A DNA stretch of 64,000 nt, taken from positions 267,481-331,480 of the forward strand of contig CM041203.1 in the NCBI GenBank assembly GCA_023078555.1, read 5' to 3'. The stretch's first letter is position 1; each line of letters opens with the position of its first letter. The notes under the pieces are model-generated. The model was not told where the DNA came from. It was given only the letters and a program-made list of their open reading frames with translations, and made no database searches. Shown in pieces: positions 11,558 through 23,200 of this stretch. The position numbers and the translations under genes are program-made. The stretch is from Ulva prolifera (Eukaryota > Chlorophyta > Ulvophyceae > Ulvales > Ulvaceae).

Positions 11558-11566
11558 ATGGGGGAG
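11558..11566 (+). promoter_or_regulatory. Copia B polypurine tract
   Basis: ATGGGGGAG lies immediately before the 3' LTR, where plus-strand DNA synthesis is primed in LTR elements. The same tract precedes the 3' LTR of A, C and D. Confidence 0.75.
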
Positions 11567-11916
11567 TGTCACAATGCATGAGCCTGCGGGCAGCAGCGTG
11601 GTGACAGGTGCACCCATGCACGATCTGCGGATCACGTGCAGGGGTAAGCCGCCAGCCAGGATCGTATCGAGGTAGCGAGAGAGATCCTGCGAGGGTTTTC
11701 CCGGCGTGACCCTCGAGTGTTTACAGTGTGCATATATTTGCAGTGCACACTAAGAGCTGTAACCATTTCTCTTTACTGTTTCACGGTACTAGCTGTACCC
11801 TGTCTCCTCCCGCATTCCTTGGTTCTACCTCTGTGCGCAGCAGGTATGGAATGCTGACTACTTGACCTGACCTAAGACTGCGTGTCTGACCTGACAGATG
11901 AAGTGACTTTCTGACA
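11567..11916 (+). repeat. Copia B 3' LTR
   Basis: 350 bp, identical by eye to the 5' LTR, and followed by the target duplication CCAGC at 11917-11921. Confidence 0.95.
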
Positions 11917-14900
11917 CCAGCTCCAAATCGTGGAGAGTACACAGCATGACTGGGCTCAAGGTTTTCCTGCCGGAATGTCATTTCCATGACAGGAACCCTA
12001 CCATGACCAGGGAGGGTGTGAAGTTGGTCACGCAGACGGCGCAACACTCCCCCATCATACGTGTGCTCTGCCGCGAAAGGAGGGACATCAGCATCAGTCA
12101 CACGCTCACCCTCATCGTCCCCCTCGAAGGCAACCGTATAGGAGTTCGCAAACTCTTTAGGCTCCCGCTTGTCCACAACGGCGGACGCATCGTACTTGCG
12201 TACGTGCCGGATCATCTAATCCGCAGTGCACATGACCTGACGAACAACAAAAACCCTACCCCCAGGAACATCCTGGGCGTACACACGCTGCATGCTGGGG
12301 CCCAGACCAGCCCCGACCCAGTATGCAGGCACACCCCGGGGGGACAACTTCCGCAGCTTGTCATCCCTAGGGTATGCATACACCTCAACCCCCCACGGAC
12401 GCTGCTGCCGCAGCAGATCTTGGAACACCTCAACGGAGGTGTCTCTGAAAAAGGCCATATAAGGAATGATATCCTTATCACAAGACCGCACTAGAAACTC
12501 GTCTAATTCTGTCGTCGCAAGCAACTTGTACTTGCGTTTTTCCTCATCCCTCAACTTATCGCGCTCGGCCTTTTTCATGCGCTTTCCCTTCCCCAGGCTT
12601 TTCTCAGCTTCGTCAACATCCGCAGACGCGTTGACAACATGCTGACCTTTCAGGCCCTTGAGGATGCTCGCCAACTTGTCATGGTACAATGCCGACGACG
12701 GCGTGAGATTGTGACCATGGACAACACTGGCGAGGCATTCGATCCACAGATACAGAGGCAGGCCGCTCGCGAGCAGCACAGCACGGAGTGACTCAAAGGC
12801 CACTCCGATCCTCCTCTCGATCATGCCGTTACAGCGATGAGCGGCTGTGGGGGTCAAGCGGTGAGTGATGCCACGACGCTGGAGGTAGAGTTTTAAGGCC
12901 GCGACCATAAACTCTCCCCCTTTGTCGGTGTGTAGGATGCGCACACCCGGTTCACCTGGCTTCACCACATTCACCCGAATGCGTTCAATAATATAAGAGA
13001 TCATGGCCGCAGCCTCACTCTTTTTGCGCAGACCGACCACGAAAGTATAACGGGTAAAGGCACACATCACAAACAAAACATATTTCACACCACCAATTCC
13101 TACTGGAGAGACAGGACCAGCTAAATCGGCGTGCAGTTGCTCACCAGGCCACTTGGCCTGGCCCATGAGCTCACGATCATTGGCAGAGAACTTGCCCGCA
13201 GGCACTTTGCCAATTCTGCAGCCGTGACACCGATTCCCCAGTGGCTCGGAATCGACATCCAAATTCAAATGACCATAAAATTCAGAATTGGATTGCATTC
13301 GCTTGAGAACCCAATTTGACTGGTGAAAAGACAAATGCGCAAAAAAAGCAGGTTCCAGCAAATATGCATCATGCGGGACCTCGGCTCCCCCAGCATTGGG
13401 TCGTTGCAGGTCAATGGCCGCGACCGCCACATGATGCCATTGCTGTTGATCCTCAATCACTGAGGTCGGACTGCTCTGGTTAGACCAGACTACCCCCCTA
13501 TTGACAGGCGCACCGACGAGAATTGGTTTGGTCTCTACTGCCATTTTGAACGCAAAGACAGGGTGACCATCCACATCTAGTTCCTGATATTTGACGTCAT
13601 CCTCTACGTCGGTAGCCATATCACCCAGACCAGGAACATACAACACATTTCTACGCGTATCTAGGAACATCTGCTCATGTCTAAGACCCATTGTGCTGAG
13701 CAGGTTATACGGACATTCAGGCGCATAGTAAACACCAGGGATTTCCACATCCAGCGGATGCTTGTTCCCATGCTTGTCCACATAAGTACCCAGGTTCACC
13801 TGAATGGTTCCCCTGCCCATGATAGAAAGCTGCCCTGGTCCCGCGAGATTGGCAACTTTCTGACACGGACCGTACTCAGTGAACATTTCGCGATTTCCTA
13901 CTATATGCATGTCCGACCCACTATCGACAATAATGTTCCATGGCAGAGACGCGTCCGGTTGCGGATACTTGGCAGGCATCTCTATAGTGCAAACATCTTT
14001 GGCCGCGGCCTGTTTGCGTTGGGGGCAGTTCGCACGCAAATGTCTCTTCTTCTTGCAGAAGAAACAGGTCCTGGTCTCCTCGCGAGGAGCCTGGCCGGCC
14101 GCGAGAGCGGCGACCACAGGACCATCACCACGGTGCTGCTTGCGCCAGCCATGGCATGGTTTGCCCGCGGGCGCCCTAGACCTAGCCTGCAGCTGCCGCT
14201 GTTGTTTGAGCAAGTCAGCATGCTCAGTCAAACGTGATATGATCACATGAGGGGAGGAGTGTTGGACTTCGCCGCGCACAGCGTTGAACTCCTCCCCCAC
14301 CTCTAACAGTTTCAAACGAAGCCATCGCTGGCCCACATCGGCACCTAGTGCCTCCAGGTGAGTGTAAGCACTCATCACATCACCACAATATGTCGCAACA
14401 TCTTTATTGTGTTTTGACAAAGAATTGAACCGACTCCACAGTCTGTGGATCTCGGCTTCAGTGCTAGGTCTATACTTTGCAGTCAAGTAAGACCATGCTT
14501 CACACAGGTGGGACATGCGATAGACAGTCGTCCTATCCGCGTCAGGCAAAGACATAAGGACCTGTGTCCTCGCCCTAGCATGAACACGCTGTTCGTCCGC
14601 ATACGGTGCGCGCTGCAACAGATGATCTAACTCAAATTGGCCTAACCACAAAAAGACTTTCTGTTCGTACGCAACGAAACTTTCAGTCTTAAAATTCCAT
14701 TCAGGGAGTTTTCCTTTGGTCAAGTCAGGCTCGCTACGTCCCCGATATGCACGCAGCGCTTCGGTCAACGTCTCGAGCGTGATGTATGACTCAGTGTGAC
14801 CGTGATCGTCAACAACATGAGAGGAAAAAGGCACCTGCTGGCTGCTCTGCCCAGTATGGGAAGAGGGTCGTGGCCGGACAATTCGTCCGCCCCGGAGCAA

Positions 14901-15034
14901 CATACCCGCGGGCTGTTCTCCGTCAGGGAGCTGCTGGTCAGCGTCCCTGTCGACGAGAGGCTGCTGGTCAGCATCGTCACGCCTCTCCTCGCGAGGAGAG
15001 TTGGCGTTGGAGTTGGCATTAGAAAGAGATATCC
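11917..15034 (-). pseudogene. Copia A gag-pol, 5' half (gag, protease, integrase)
   Basis: Minus-strand continuation of A on the other side of B. It encodes gag, a CCHC knuckle (CFFCKKKRHLRANC), protease (VDSGSD) and integrase (HADLAG, HTDKGGEF, NGMIERR). The codon equivalent to the gag start of D is ATA rather than ATG at about 15034. A TAG at 12213-12215 replaces the Gln seen in B (TADQMIRH). The frame up to 15095 is otherwise open. An 18-bp perfect palindrome centred on CTCGCGAG lies at 14983-15000 near the gag start. Confidence 0.88.
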
Positions 15035-15334
15035 TGCAGTAGGAATAGACAGTTGGTTGTTGCGCGCAGCAACTAACCGATGGGATTGCTCGCAAGCAGA
15101 CAGGTTGAGAAAAATAAGCGTTCGCTTTTCTCAGCGCTGATCATTAAAACAAGCTTCTCGAATTGTGTCTAACAACAATATACTACGAGTAAGCTAAATG
15201 ATGCCTGCGCTTTTGACCGCAGTCTGAGCGCCGGCAGAACAGTGGAATGCCCGCCGTGTCTGCGCACAGACATTGGCCGACGGCTTCCTGAACAAGACCA
15301 TATACAGACATAACGCTAACAGTCACCGATACCA

Positions 15335-15681
15335 TGTCAGAAATGCTCTATTGTCAGGTCAGACGCGCAGTCTTTCGTACAGGTCAGGTCAGGGCAGCCA
15401 GCGTTCCATACCTGCTGCGCACAGAGGTAGAACCGAGGAACGCTATAAGGAGAGTGCTAGCACCGGGAAACAGTAAGGAGAAATGGTTACAGATCTCAGT
15501 GTGCACATGCCTAAATGCACACTGAACACTCAAGGTTACGGCGGGAAACCCTCGCGGGATCTCTCTCACTACATCAAGACAATCTCGGCTGGCGGCTTAC
15601 CCCTGCACTGGATCCGCGGATCGTCCGTGCATGGGTGCACCTGTCACCACACTGCTGCCCGTAGGCTCATGCATTGTGACA
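15335..15681 (-). repeat. Copia A 5' LTR
   Basis: 347-bp LTR, minus orientation, with the primer-binding site (TGGTATCGGTGACTG on minus) at 15320-15334. Its outer flank ACTTG (15682-15686) is the reverse complement of the flank after the D 3' LTR (CAAGT, 40678-40682). Confidence 0.9.
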
Positions 15682-16325
15682 ACTTGAGCCAGGCGAAAGT
15701 ATACCAAAGAATACCTCAGAATGCCAGCATGTACCACGTCACAGCTGTGCACATGAGCTGCATGCATACAGCTACATGTGCGTAATTCCACATGCCCATA
15801 AGTGCCACTAGCATTCCTCAACATGTATAATCTCGCATACCAATCCCATGTATCATGCCACCTTATGCCACAGCCTTTTGGCAGTGCGAAGTGCCAGCTC
15901 AGAACATGACACGTCATGCATGCGGCGCATGCGTACCCCTGGTATGCGCTTGCGCACGCCAAGGGTGCAGCGTCAAAGATCATGCCAGTCAGTCTACGTC
16001 TGCGTATCCATGCAGCACGATGTTGCTGCATTGGATTGACGGAGGATGATACATGCCAAATCCCAATGCCCGCAGAAGATCGCCAGATCTCGCGGGATGC
16101 TGCACCCTGATCCGTACAGAGATCAACGAGCAGCGCGATTCCACAGTTCCACAGAGCTATCAGTAGCGAGGACAGCACAAAGCAGGGATGGGCCTGGGCA
16201 CATCTATTCCAAGTGTTTTGCTGTGATCGACACAATTACCTTTGGTCGATTGGGGCGCTTCTGTTCCAGTCATTCCATCTGTGCTGTACTGTTACCCCTG
16301 TCTTTCTCTACTGTCGTTTCTGTAC

Positions 16326-18677
16326 CACTACAAGAATGACTTTGCCCCGGAACTTGGTCCGGTAGCAGGCAGAGTACCGGGACGTCGCCGTCTGGTTGTC
16401 CCAGGTGCTTGTTCCGGCATAGCAAAAATGTTGATGCTACACCAGGCACACCTGCCTGGCCTGCAGGAGAAGCACGCCTTCCGTTGTGGCACTACAGCAT
16501 CATCTGTAGTTGCTACAAAACGACCTCGCCTCAGTGGGCGAGAAAGTCTCGCTAGCGGCGACCAGGTAAGCAAAATACCAGCAGTGGAGCCAGAGATCCC
16601 CCGACCGCCCCCACATCAGCCACCATCAGTCACTGCAGGCTCTGGCATGACTGCTTTTGGCACTGCCGGGCGAGAGACTGTAGGCCTACTGGCAGGCTCT
16701 TCGTTTGTAGATGATGCTGTGGTGGGAGAAGCAACAGAGCACCACGCCAGCATGCAGTCTTCAGACCAGGCACTCACTGCCGACCGGCACCCCGGCGTCG
16801 GTACTCCTTCAGACAGGCCCACGCCACCTCCTCCTGCACCCCTCGAGGACGTTCAGGCTGGTGCTCAGCAACACGAGGTATGTCCGAGTGCAGATGCGAT
16901 GACTGGCAGCCCAACAGCTAAGAACAAATTGATAGAACAGGTGCCTCTACATGCAACGCTGACCCATGCAGGGCAACCATCAGGAGCAGGGCTTGTATGT
17001 GCCGACAATGGAGGTCAGACGAGCAGCACTTTCAGCTTTACAGTCTCCACCGACCAACCACAAGAAGGGCAATAAGGACACAAAGAAACGAGTACATCCG
17101 AAAGCCAACGAGAAGAAGCAGAGAAAGGTGAGCATCACACTGTAGGTGGCTGAAGTTCTGAACACTGGGTGTAAATGCGGACATGTCGGCACCTGGAGCT
17201 GATGGCGTTGCAACACAGACTGATATTTTCTCATTGCAGGCGAAGGGCAGCGTAGCTGTGGCAAAGAAAAGAGCCAAGCCGACACTGGACGAGGACAGTG
17301 GTGACGAAAATGATGAACATCCGGTCCCTCCTTTGCAGCAGGCGACAGTAGAGGGAGGGCCACAGGCGAAGACGAACCCAGGACGCATCAGGAAGCCGAA
17401 CAGGAAGTACAGCTGACTGATAGAGTTATACAGACTAGAGACTGGCGACAACTGAATATTTCTTGGCTGGTGGCACGACCACCGTGGCGGTGCAGTGGTG
17501 ACCGTAGCCGTCTGTGCGATCTCCGCCCGGAGAGAGCTATTGTAACAGTTGTTTTCGATGTAATCAAGTATTCCATGCAGCAAATGCCAGCGCAGCGTGG
17601 TCTGTACGCGATCGCCTGCGTGTCCACAAGCATCGCCGGAACATGCCATACCCCCAAACACTCTAAATCTCTACCCCAGATTGGCTGTTCCGGGCCCGGC
17701 GGAACCAACGAAGCACGCGAATTAGAGCCCCAGGACGGGTGAAAATAGCAGTATATGTCAGTGATATTGTTTTGCATTGAGTCGCTGCACGGCTGGGCTG
17801 GTGGAACGGCGTCCGCCCCGTGACAACGGACAGCCAACTGATCACACGATCACGGCCACGCCAGGCTGGCAACATACAGAAGTGCACGGAAACACAGCCG
17901 CAAACACTCAGTATGCAACTTCAATGATTAGCGCGGAGAATGATCGGTCGGCAGACCTTCTCATCACCACGTACAAGCTGCACTACAGCACCGGTGCTCT
18001 CGTACACTGACACTCGGTACATCGTATCGATGCTTTGTGAGCAAATCAGGCAAGCCCATGCACCTTCACGCATTTAATTTGGGCCACTGGGCGCGAGTAA
18101 GTGTGGACACGCCTAAATGGTGTGGTGTAGCGCACGATGCGAGTACGACGCAACTCTGCTTCATCCGGGCGCCCGACACGGAACATGCTACCGTTGAGTC
18201 ACAGCGACACCGAAACAACACAATTAACCTTAAAGCTAAAACATCGCGTCACGAAAGTCGACCTGTGCCAGTCGGATGACGAGCGCGCGCTGAGACAGGC
18301 AGCCTACCCGCACCTGGTGCTGAACGCACACGGGCTCGGGAAGAACGACAACAAGCGTAAAAACACTCAAAGTTCATCCATATGTGCGCCCGTTTTACTC
18401 TTCACGGCAGTGGAGTTCGGCGTGGTATGAAAACTTCGCGACTGGCTTACATGCACACGAGAACACGCGCTTGTAAGCGTCGGTGCGCGCCGCGAAATCA
18501 TGCGGGCGTGCAGCATACAACTACAACAACCTCAAACGATGTTCTCACGCCGACACCACTGCAAAGCTACTTTCCCACACTTTGCTTTAGAGTCGCTGAA
18601 CACGGCATTTTTCCCCCGGAACAGCTCCCAAAATAGTGTTCCGGTGGCCTGTTCCTGCAAAAGTCATTCTTGTAGTG
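16326..18677 (+). mobile_element. CACTA (EnSpm-type) DNA transposon, non-autonomous, gene-carrying
   Basis: A 2352-bp element with terminal inverted repeats of about 20 bp that begin CACTACAAGAATGACTTT. The 3-bp target duplication TAC lies at 16323-16325 and 18678-18680. CACTA ends plus a 3-bp duplication are diagnostic of the family. Short motifs around GTTCCGG/CCGGAAC recur close to both ends (near 16346, 16411, 18614 and 18638), like CACTA subterminal repeats. It is inserted in the F 5' LTR between TTTCTG and GCTCGC. I see no transposase, so it would need one in trans. It carries one apparent spliced gene (16428-17416). Positions 17417-18640 show no recognised coding sequence. Confidence 0.9.
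16428..17416 (+). CDS. Predicted 3-exon gene inside the CACTA element, unknown nuclear-type protein
   Basis: Exons 16428-16877, 17044-17127 and 17240-17416 are all multiples of three and join in phase 0 across GT-AG introns (GTATGT...ACAG, 166 nt; GTGAGC...GCAG, 112 nt). They give about 236 residues ending at a TGA. Exon 1 is Pro/Ser-rich with a basic TKRPRL motif. Exon 2 is very basic (KKGNKDTKKR, EKKQRK). Exon 3 has KKRAKP, an acidic stretch DEDSGDENDE and a basic tail RIRKPNRK. This suggests nuclear localisation and DNA or chromatin contact. It starts about 100 bp from the left end, as a CACTA accessory protein would, but could also be a captured host gene. No family is recognised. Confidence 0.5.
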
Positions 18678-19559
18678 TACGCTCGCTAGGGTGCCCAGCT
18701 CCCTTCGCTACCCGACTAGTCAACAGGTATCGGTGAGACTTCTCTGCCATGGCCGATCCTAGCGAGTATAGTCAGTTTTATGCGTCTGTCGTTCAGCCTC
18801 CAGATGACGATGGCGTACCTCCCGACCTCATCCAACTGTCAGGCTTCGACGCTTTGCAAGCAGCAGAGCGCGAGGCAATCCGCCTGGCCATATCCCTCCT
18901 GCTGACGCTTACGAAGGCTTTCTTCGAAGCGACTCGGCGCTCGTCTGTCGAGGTGCTGAAGTCGTACGGCCAGGCTTCCCGCACCCTGCTCCAAATGCTC
19001 GTCCAAAGCACCACCGACCAGACGCCCCCTCCGTTCGAAGCTCTTCGACGAAGGTCCCACCTAAATGGCGATCAAGTGCGTGAGCAGCTGCGAGCAGCCA
19101 CTGCGACAACCTGCGCCTCCAACTGGGGTCCACCTGTGGGCTGCGTGCGCGATCTTCTCTCCGTCAGCGCGATGGCCTTCTACACCTGGACTGGCGGCGC
19201 CCTCGCTGCCACCATTCTGGACTTCGTATATTCGTTCTCTACAGATGCTGCTGCCTGGGCAACCGTATGGCTACAGTGTCATGTGGACCACTCCCACCTG
19301 GACTTCCCCTCGCCCTGCGCGTCACGTCGCATCGCACACGAAGCACCAGCTCCAGCCCCGCGGCCATGGTGTCGCAGCTTGCCACCCTCGCCGTCAGCGC
19401 CATTGAGCCGATCGTACGGTCCATGTACACAGCAGCATCTATCCTACCTGGGACTACAACGAACTACTTCGAGGAGCAGCTGTTCCGCGCGACATCCGCG
19501 CAGGTGGCAGCAGCGCCCGCGCTGCAGTACGCCGGCATCGTGCGATCGAACCTGGTGCT

Positions 19560-19906
19560 TGTCACAATGCATGAGCCTGCGGGCAGCAACGTGGTGACAG
19601 GTGCATCCATGCACGATCTGCGGATCACGTGCAGGGGTAAGCCGCCAGCCAGGATCGTATCGAGGTATCGAGAGAGATCCTGCGAGGGTTTCCCGGCGTG
19701 ACCCTCGAGTGTTTGTAGTGTGCATATATTGTAGTGCACACTAAGAGCTGTAACCATTCTCTTTACTGTTTCACGGTACTAGCTGTACCCTGTCTCCTCC
19801 CGCATTCCTTGGTTCTACCTCTGTGCGCAGCAGGTATGGAATGCTGACTACTTGACCTGACCTAAGACTGCGTGTCTGACCTGACAGATAGAGTGACTTT
19901 CTATCA
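19560..19906 (+). repeat. Copia C 5' LTR
   Basis: 347 bp, begins TGTCACAATG and ends CTATCA, followed by the primer-binding site. Confidence 0.93.
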
Positions 19907-20213
19907 TGGTATCGATGATCGTTTACGTTATGTCTTTGTATGGTCTTGTTCAGGAAGTCATCGGCCAATGTCTGTGCGCAGACTCGGCGGGGCATTCCAC
20001 TGTTCTGTCGGCGCTTAGACTGCGGTCAATAAGCGCAGATATCATTAGCTGTCTCGTAGCATATTGTTATCAGATACAATTCGAGCAGCTGTTTCAAATG
20101 ATTAGCGCTGAGAAAAGCGAATGCGTTCGTTTATTTTTCCAATCCGACGGCTTGCGAGCCAAACCTTTGCTTCGTTGCTGCGCGCGACGCACAACCGCCT
20201 GTTCTACTGTAGG

Positions 20214-23200
20214 ATGTCTCACTCCAACCGCTCAGCTTCAAACTCTTCTCGCGAGGAGAATCGCGGCGAGGCTGATCAGCAGCCTATCGTCGACAGGGGC
20301 GCTCAACAGCAGCTCCCTGGTGGAGAGCAGCCCGAGGGCATGCTGCTCCGTGGTGGACGAGTGGTCCGGCCACGGTCTTCCTCTCAGACTGGGCACAGCA
20401 GTCAGCAGGTGCCCAATCCTTCTCATGTCGTGAATGATTCAAGTCACGCTGAGTCGTTTATCACGCTTGAAACGTTGACCGAAGCGCTGCGAGCGTCTCG
20501 GGGGCGTAACGAGCCTGATTTGACAAAGGGAAAACTGCCTGAGTGGAATCATAAGACCGAAAGTTTCGTTGCGTACGAACAGAAAGTCTTTTTGTGGTTA
20601 GGACAGTTTGAGTTAGACCATCTGTTGCAGCACGCACCGTCTGCGGACGAACAGCGTGTTCATGCTAGGGCGAGGACACAGGTCCTTATGTCTTTGCCCG
20701 ACGCTGATAGAACGACTGTCTATCGAATGTCGCATTTGTGCGAGGCCTGGGCCTACCTTACTGCCAAGTATAGGCCCAGCACCGAAGCCGAGATCCACAG
20801 GTTGTGGAGCCGGTTTAATTCTTTGTCACAGAACAATAGAGATGTCGCGTCTTATTGTGGTGATGTTATGAGTGTGTACACTCAACTGGAGGCACTAGGT
20901 GCCGATGTGGGCCAGCGATGGCTCAGACTCAAACTGTTAGAGGTGGGGGAGGAGTTCAATGCCGTGCGCGGCGAAGTTCTTCACTCCTCCCCTCATGTCA
21001 TAATTTCACGTTTGACCGAACATGCCGATTTGCTGAAGCAACAGCGGCAGCTGCAGGCTAGGTCTGGGGCGCCCGCGGGCAAACCAGGCCAAGGCTGGCG
21101 AAAGCAACCCCGTGGTGATGGTCCTGTGGTCGCCGCTCTTGGGGCTGGCCAGGCTCCTCGCGAGGAGACCAGGACCTGTTTCTTCTGCAAGAAGAAGGGA
21201 CATTTGCGTGCGAACTGCCCCCAACGCAAGCAGGCTGCGGCCAAAGATGTGTGTGCGGTTGAGATGCCTGAGCGATATCCAATGCCTGACGCGTCTCTGC
21301 CATGGAACATTATTGTAGATAGTGGGTCGGACATGCACATAGTAGGGAATCGTGAAATGTTCACTGAGTACGGTCCGTGTCAGAAAGTTGCCAATCTCGC
21401 GGGACCTGGGCAGCTTTCTATCATGGGCAGGGGAACCATTTTGGTGAACCTGGGTACTTACGTGGATAAGCATGGTCAAAACCATCCGTTAGATGTCGAG
21501 ATCCCTGGTGTATACTATGCTCCTGAATGTCCGTACAACCTGCTTAGTACAATGTGTCTTAGACACAAACAAATGTTCCTAGACACGCGTAGAAATGTGT
21601 TGTATGTCCCGGGTCTTGGTGACATGGCCACCGACGTAGAGGATGACGTCAAATGTCAGGAACTAGATGTTGATGGTCACCCTGTGTTTGCGTTCAAAAT
21701 GGCTGTGGAAACTAAGCCCATTCTCGTCGGTGGGCCTGTCAATAGGGGGGTGGTCTGGTCTAACCAGAGCAGTCCGACCTGCATGGTCGCGGACCAGCAA
21801 CAATGGCATCATGTGGCAGTTGCGGCTGTTGATCTTGCGCGCCCCAATGCTGGGGGAGCCGAGGTCCCACATGATGCGTATTTGCTGAACCCTGCTTTTA
21901 TAGCACATTTGTCTTTTCACCAGTCGAACTGGGTGCTCAAGCGTATGCAGTCGAACGCTGAGTTTTATGGTGGTTTGAATTTGAGTGTCGATTCCGAACC
22001 TTTCGGAAATAGATGTCATGGCTGCAGAATTGGCAAAGTACCTGCGGGTAAATTCTCTGCCAATGACCGTGAGCTCATGGGCCAGGCGAAATACCCTGGC
22101 GAGCAACTGCATGCCGATCTAGCTGGTCCTGTCACTCCAGTAGGAATTGGGGGTGTGAAATATGTCTTGTTTGTGATGTGTGCTTTTACTCGTTATACTT
22201 TCGTGGTCGGTCTGCGCAAAAAGAGTGAGGCTGCGGCCATGATCTCTTATATCATAGAGCGCATTAGGGTAAATGTGGTGAAGCCAGGTGAACCGGGTGT
22301 GCGCATCCTTCACACAGACAAAGGGGGAGAGTTTATGGTCGAGGCCTTAAAGCTCTACCTCCAACGTCGCGGCATCACTCACCGCACTACCCCCACAGCT
22401 GATCATCGCTGTAATGGCATGATCGAGCGGAGGATAGGAGTCGCCTTTGAGGCACTCCGTGCTGTGCTGCTTGCGAGTGGCCTCCCTCTGTTCCTGTGGA
22501 TTGAATGCCTTGCCAGTGTTGTCCATGGTCACAATCTGACGCCGTGTTCGGCGCTGTACCATGACAAGCTGGCACGTATCCTGAAATCCCAGAAAGCTCA
22601 GATGGCCATAAACGCTGCGGCGGACGTGGCTGAGGCTGAAAAGGGTCAAGGAAAGCGCATGAAAAAGGCCGAGCGCGACAAGTTGAAAGAGGAGGAGCAA
22701 CGCAAGTATAAATTGCTTGCAAGTACTGAGTTAGATGAGTTTCTAGTGCGGTCGTGTGATAAGGATATAATTCCTTATATGTCTTTTTTCAGGGACACCT
22801 CCGTTGAGGTGTTCCAGGATTTGCTGCAGCAGCAGCGTCCATGGGGGGTTGAGGTGTATGCATATCCCAGGGATGACAAACTGCGGAAGTAGTCCCCTAG
22901 GGGTGTGTTAGCACATTGGGTCGGGGCTGGGCTGGGCCCCAGCATGCAGCGTGTGTACGCCCAGGATGTCCCTGGGGGTAGGGTGTTTGTTGTGCGCCAG
23001 ATCATGTGCACTGCGGATCAGATGATCCGCCACGTACGCAAGTACGATGCGTCCGCCGTCGTGGACAAAAGAGAGCCTGCGGAGTTTGCGAACTCCTACA
23101 CGGTTGTCTTTGAGGGGGATAATGAGGGTGAACGTGTGACAGACAGCGATGTTCCTAATTTCCTGTCTGACCACACATATGATGGGGGAGTGCTGCGCCG

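Larger units (their letters stand above)
5349..11916 (+). mobile_element. Copia LTR retrotransposon B (intact, recent)
   Basis: A complete 6568-bp Ty1/copia element. The LTRs (5349-5698 and 11567-11916) are 350 bp each and identical by eye. It is flanked by a 5-bp target duplication CCAGC (5344-5348 and 11917-11921). It has a primer-binding site, a purine tract and one uninterrupted gag-pol ORF. It is inserted inside copia A, whose coding sequence continues on both sides. Identical LTRs and an open frame point to recent insertion and possible activity. Element C is a close relative. Confidence 0.97.
2542..15681 (-). mobile_element. Copia LTR retrotransposon A (degenerate, split by B)
   Basis: A Ty1/copia element on the minus strand with its 3' LTR at 2542-2890, its 5' LTR at 15335-15681 and one gag-pol ORF between them. 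The primer-binding site beside the 5' LTR (15320-15334, minus) begins TGGTATCGG, resembling the complement of the initiator Met tRNA end. Element B interrupts it at 5349-11916 and duplicates CCAGC. A is inactive: the usual gag ATG is ATA, a TAG interrupts integrase/linker at 12213-12215, and a frameshift lies near 4305. The 5-bp flanks do not match each other (GGATA left, ACTTG right). The right flank instead matches the flank of element D, suggesting recombination between A and D. Confidence 0.9.
15682..18725 (+). repeat. Gypsy F 5' LTR remainder (interrupted by CACTA)
   Basis: Starts at LTR position 104 (ACTTGAGCC) directly after copia A and runs to 16325. It resumes at 18681 after the CACTA element and ends ACTAGTCAACA at 18725. 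The same sequence is seen uninterrupted in the solo LTR at 42046-52630. The next bases, GGTATCGGTGAGAC (18726-18739), are the likely primer-binding site, and the gag ATG follows at 18749. Confidence 0.85.
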
